From positions 13,454,001-13,518,000 of the forward strand of contig NC_065877.1 in assembly GCF_933775445.1 (NCBI RefSeq): a stretch of 64,000 nucleotides of DNA, in the 5' to 3' direction. The position numbers and the translations under genes are program-made. Positions 59,901-64,000 of the stretch are shown piece by piece. The notes below the pieces were generated by a model, which was given only the letters and a program-made list of their open reading frames with translations, was not told the origin of the DNA and did not search any database. This DNA comes from Argentina anserina. Lineage: Eukaryota; Streptophyta; Magnoliopsida; Rosales; Rosaceae. Position 1 is the stretch's first letter. Every line of letters begins with the position of its first letter.

Positions 59901-61494
59901 AAGCTGGGGCAACTTATTAGAGGGCGGTCACTCGGATGTTTGAGAAAGAAATAGGCGAGACAATGGAGGTGTATGTGGATGACATGGTCATCAAGAGCAA
60001 AATGCTGAAGGGACATGTCGTCAACCTTGCCAAGATCTTCTCCATTCTTATCCACTACGGCATGCGGTTGAATACAGCCAAGTGTGTGATGGGCGTAGCT
60101 AGAGGAAAGTTTTTAGGTTTCATGGTAAGCGAAAGAGGCATTGAGGCCAACCCGAAAAGGTCCAAGCAATAATGGACATGAAATCGCCATCGGCTAGGAA
60201 CGTGGTCTCGTGCCTCACCAGCCGAGTGGTGGCCCTCACCAGTTTTATCTCCTGCCTGACGGACAGGTGCACATTGTTTTCCTATTACTCTGGACCCAGT
60301 ATAAGAACGATATCATATGGGGTCCGGAACAAGAAGCGACTTTTCTCCGAATAAAGGTATATTTAGGATCGGTCCCGGCATTGTCGACCCCGATGCCTGG
60401 GGAAATTTTACTCATATACTTGGCGGTTTCTCAGACAACGGTAAGTTCCGCCCTAGTCAAGGGGAGGAGAGCAAGGAACTCCCAGTATATTACATCGGTA
60501 AAGGTCTGAACGGCCCCGAGACCAGGTACCCCAGATCGGGAAACTTGCCTTGGCACTGATCACCATCACCCGAAGACTTCGACAATACTTCTAGGCCCAT
60601 ACTATCCACGTATTGACTAACCAACCACTCCGCCAGGTACTTCAGAAGCCGGAGACGTCCGAGCGATTAGTAAAGTGGGCGGTTGAACTTGGGGTATTTG
60701 ATATTCTGTTCAGGCCCCTGCCAACACTGAAAGGGCTAGTCGCAACCGTTTTCATTGCCGAGTTCATTCCGGCGCCGGTATGGGAACTCTATGTGGATGA
60801 CTTAGTCAACAAGAACTGCAGCGGTGCAGATGTAATCATCATTGACCTAGAGGGAAATGAATATCATATGCTCTCTGGTTCTTGTTCGAGGCCTCCAACA
60901 ATACAATCGATTATGAGGCGTTGATCGCCGAGATGTAGTTGTGTCGAGAGTTGGAGGCCACCAACGTCCGGGCGACTCCGAATTGGTGGTCAACCAGGTT
61001 GATGAAAACTATTAATCCAATCTGCCTCGGCTCACCTCATACCAACATTCGGATGGGTCACTAAACCACTTTAAATTTAACAGATCGCCCGAACTAAGAA
61101 TACTAGAGCGGACGCGCTTGCCCGACTAGCTACCTCTGAGCTGGAGGTGGCGATGCTCGGCGTTCATGTGGAAACTTTGGAATAGTCAAGCATCTCCCGA
61201 CCCTATTCAGATATTTTCGCCATCGAGTAAGCTCCCCCACCATCGTGGATGGACCCCTTTATCACATTCTTGACAACCGGAGAGTTGTTGATTGACGAAA
61301 CCGAAACGAAGTATCTACGACGTAAGGCCGCCCTTTACATAGTCTGAGATGGTAAACTTTACTGGTGCGGTCAATATTTTCCCCAGCTCAAATATTTGGC
61401 CTCGGAGCCAGGTTGACAGGTTTTAAACGAATTACATGGTGGGGTGTGTGGCAACCCTGTGGTTATTCATTCCTTTCCCGGTCAATGATGATTA
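56988..61494 (+). mobile_element. degenerate Tat/Ogre-type Ty3/gypsy internal region, truncated
   Basis: Fragments in order: gag (about 57640-58300), protease region (FLIVDCPSSYNVILG-like near 58990-59040, with frame change), RT (WRMCVDYTNLNQVCP near 59676-59720 and the YVDD box near 59970-59981), first RNase H (about 60200-60500), a second archaeal-type RNase H (WELYVDD...GADVIIIDLEGNEYH, about 60780-60875), and the start of integrase (LNELHGGVCGN near 61418-61450). Two RNase H domains are the signature of the Tat lineage. Stops and shifts are dense. The element ends at 61494 where a new LTR begins. Confidence 0.75.
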
Positions 61495-62617
61495 TGTTGG
61501 AAAATGGTTGGAAAAACCATTTAAAACTAAAGTTTAATTGATTAATTAAATTAAGTTAAACTTATAATTAATCAAAGATGAACATATATTTGAGTTCTCC
61601 ATAATGAGGGCTACAAGATCATATGTTTGTTTGTGTAATTCGGTTTGTGGGTGAATAAGAAATTGTCACTCAAAGATGGCTACTTAGAATGAGAGAAATG
61701 TATTTGTCTCACATTGGAAAACAGAAGTGTTGAAAAGACTTTATATAGAATATATAGAATCCATTGTGTATGGATTGTAAAGTGTATAAGCCCCCTTTAC
61801 CCTCTCGCGCACGCGTAAGGGGGGTGCAAATCCTAGGTCACAAGGGAAACTCGTGTATGCCCGTGCGACCTGCGGACACGAATGCAACACTGAATTGAGG
61901 GTCGGAACGCAGATTCTTTTTGCATTTCCGAAAATTCGGTTTTGACTTTTCAAATTCTCTTGACTGTTCAAATTCTTCCTTTGTGTAACAACTGAGTTAT
62001 TGTGTGTTATGGAGAATTATAACAGAATTGAAATCAATATTTGTAACATATGTAACTCATATATGTTATGATCTTTTGATTTCTATAACAGCCATCTTAT
62101 TAATTGCTGATTTCAAATCCTTACAGTATAAATAGCCACAATCCTTTCATTGTAAAATCATTCCATTCGAAACACAATCCTCTCGCAACTCTCAAAATTC
62201 TTAGCTTTTCTCTGGTGATAGAAAGAGCTACATTTCGAGTTCGTTGAAGGTTCTAGTTAGTAGTGCAACTTCCTAGAATCATTTAGTCGTTATATTCTGG
62301 GAGACAAGCGCCAAACATCCTTGCACCGGTAGAGGAGGCGTAAACGTCTTAAGGACAGTGTGGTATCACACACGTCTCGACTAGTTCTTCCATCATCAAT
62401 CGTTCGGTATTTTGGTTGAATTTATTTTCTTGTTCTTCGTTTCTGATTTATAATTATTTATAATTCAGCCTATTAAATTATATATGCAATATAACACTGT
62501 TCTTTATAACAATCTTAAGACGTTTAATTTTGATATTGCTTATATAATTTGTATTTGATATTTATCTACAATTTTTCAAGTAAACTTACACCTTGTGTGT
62601 GTGTTTTGTTTCTAAAA

Positions 62618-63651
62618 ATGACTAACGGAGAAAATTCTGGAAATGGCAAGGGACCTTTGGTGCCAACTGTGCCTACTGCTCCCGTTGTACCGGTCTCAGT
62701 ATCCCATGGGGAAAAACATGAGAAGTTTAACGGTTTGCATTTCAAGAGGTGGCAACAAAAGATGATGTTTTATCTGACCACTCTGAATCTGGCAAGATTT
62801 TTGACAGAGAATGCTCCTGAGTTCAAGGAAGATGACCATGGCGATCAAGCAAAGATTGCTGTTGTGAATGCATGGAATAATTCCGACTACTTATGTAGGA
62901 ATTATATCATGAATGGTCTAGCCGACTCATTGTACAATGTGTACATTAGCATGGGAACGACAAATGAGCTATGGGAATCCTTGGAGAAAAAATATAAGAC
63001 CGAGGATGCCGGCGCCATGAAGTTTATCGTGGGCCGCTTCCTTGATTATAAAATGGTGGATTCAAAACTGTGATGAGTCAATTCTCTGAGATTCAGCTAA
63101 TCATGCATGAGATTCACGCTGAAGGAATGCAACTAGGTGAAAATTTTCAAGTGGCATGTGCGATTGAAAAGTTACCACCTGCTTAGAAGGACTTCAAGAA
63201 TTATTTAAAGCATAAGCGAAAGGAAATGACCATAGAGGATCTAGAGGTTAGACTTCGCATTGAGGAAGACAACCGAGGATTCGAAAAGAAAGCATGGATC
63301 AATGATATCTCTGCCAAGGCAAACATGATGGAACATGGTAAAGGTTCCAAAAACAAGAAAGGCAAGTATCATGGGTCCAAGCTGGGGCCGAAAGGAGGCA
63401 TCTCCAAGAAGCCAAGGTTTGAAGGCAAGTGTTACAACTGTGACAAGACTGGTCACAAGTCTGTCGACTGCAACAAACCGAAGAGGAACAAAACGAAGGA
63501 GGCAAACCTGATTGAAGCCGTCACTCAGGAGGTTTCTGACATGAACCTCTGTTGTATGATATCGGATGATAGCATGGAAAAAGTCAGTGATTATGACTCG
63601 GGACTAAATGACTTAGAGCTATGGTATAACCAAGCCAAGTTTTTGGATTGA
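62618..63651 (+). pseudogene. copia-type gag (UBN2 family)
   Basis: From ATG 62618 ([13 protein letters not shown]) the frame encodes the UBN2 gag fold with [26 protein letters not shown] and [21 protein letters not shown], up to a stop at 63071-63073. After a short frame change and a second stop (near 63184) it continues at 63226-63651 with basic sequence and a CCHC knuckle CYNCDKTGHKSVDC, ending at 63651. The protease D-T-G motif expected just after gag is not recognisable. Defective. Confidence 0.8.
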
Positions 63652-64000
63652 TCTGTAGAACATAACTGAAATTATCGAATAAATTTATGTATGTTCTTAA
63701 GGGTTTTATGAGTATAAGACTCAGTGTTGACAAATGTGTTTTGTCTGAAATTGACATAGAGCCATGGGTGGTGGATTGTTTATTGTCAAAAACTAGTTAT
63801 TACACCTATATGAGTCTTCCTAATTTATGGTAGTGAAGAATATAATATGTCAATTAACATGCACAAGTATGAACTTGTGTAGAGACAAAACTGACTAGAT
63901 CATCTTCCAAAGTGTTGAAAGAAACAGTGAACCTCTTGATTTGATTCATACATATGTGTGTGATTTAAAAACAACGGTATCTAGAGGGAATAATAAATAT
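63652..64000. other. downstream of copia gag, unassigned
   Basis: Expected to be protease/integrase coding, but only a weak EPWVVD-like match near 63762 is seen. The sequence may be rearranged. Confidence 0.35.

Larger units (their letters stand above)
61495..64000 (+). mobile_element. Ty1/copia-type element, 5' part, nested in the gypsy remnant
   Basis: A TGTTGGAAAATGG LTR-like start at 61495 abruptly follows gypsy integrase sequence. A TATA box (TATAAATA, 62127-62134) and leader follow, then copia-type gag. I could not place the LTR end or a standard primer site; the 3' half lies outside the window. The insertion is younger than the gypsy element it cut. Confidence 0.7.

Overview
The window is nuclear DNA of a flowering plant, most likely a eudicot. 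The evidence is AT-rich sequence, spliced genes with GT-AG introns, plant-only families (an SCL-type SR protein, a KMD-like F-box/kelch protein, an LRR receptor-like protein, a KAI2/D14-like hydrolase) and a dense load of plant transposable elements. I cannot name the species from sequence alone.

Layout. 1-900: mostly unassigned, with a possible KRR1-like fragment. 900-8720: a decayed endogenous caulimovirid (pararetrovirus) with a Met-tRNA primer site, movement, coat, protease, RT and RNase H regions, a second downstream coding unit and its own promoter. 9208-9279: a tRNA-iMet gene (minus). 9319-10113: a small Mutator-like element. 10284-20016: a broken CPSF-A/RSE1-family gene split by a roughly 7-kb Ty3/gypsy complex whose 3' end is a large inverted duplication. 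21841-25308: a broken LRR receptor-like protein gene (minus). 26085-26459: a KAI2/D14-like fragment. 27169-42253: RRP5, a gene of about 40 exons (minus). 43497-45377: an SR splicing factor of the SCL33/SCL30a type (plus). 46002-47003: an intronless F-box/kelch gene (minus). 47506-50350: a hAT element carrying two spliceable exons copied from a polyamine oxidase gene. 50870-51370 and 55180-55993: two further hAT-like elements. 53537-54690: an F-box pseudogene split by a TRIM element with a perfect 5-bp target duplication. 56528-61494: a degenerate Tat/Ogre-type gypsy element cut by a copia-type element that runs off the window.

The likely functional host genes are RRP5 (pre-rRNA processing, nucleolus), the SCL33-like SR protein (splicing), the F-box/kelch protein (SCF E3 ligase) and the tRNA. 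RRP5 and the CPSF-A-like gene are, from memory, immediate neighbours in Arabidopsis (At3g11964 and At3g11960), so the 10-42 kb interval looks like an old conserved neighbourhood in which the CPSF-A member was destroyed by transposons here. The most unusual structures are the inverted end of the gypsy element, the gene capture by the hAT element, and the GAAG-rich intron of the SR gene. All homology calls come from recalled family patterns, not from a search.
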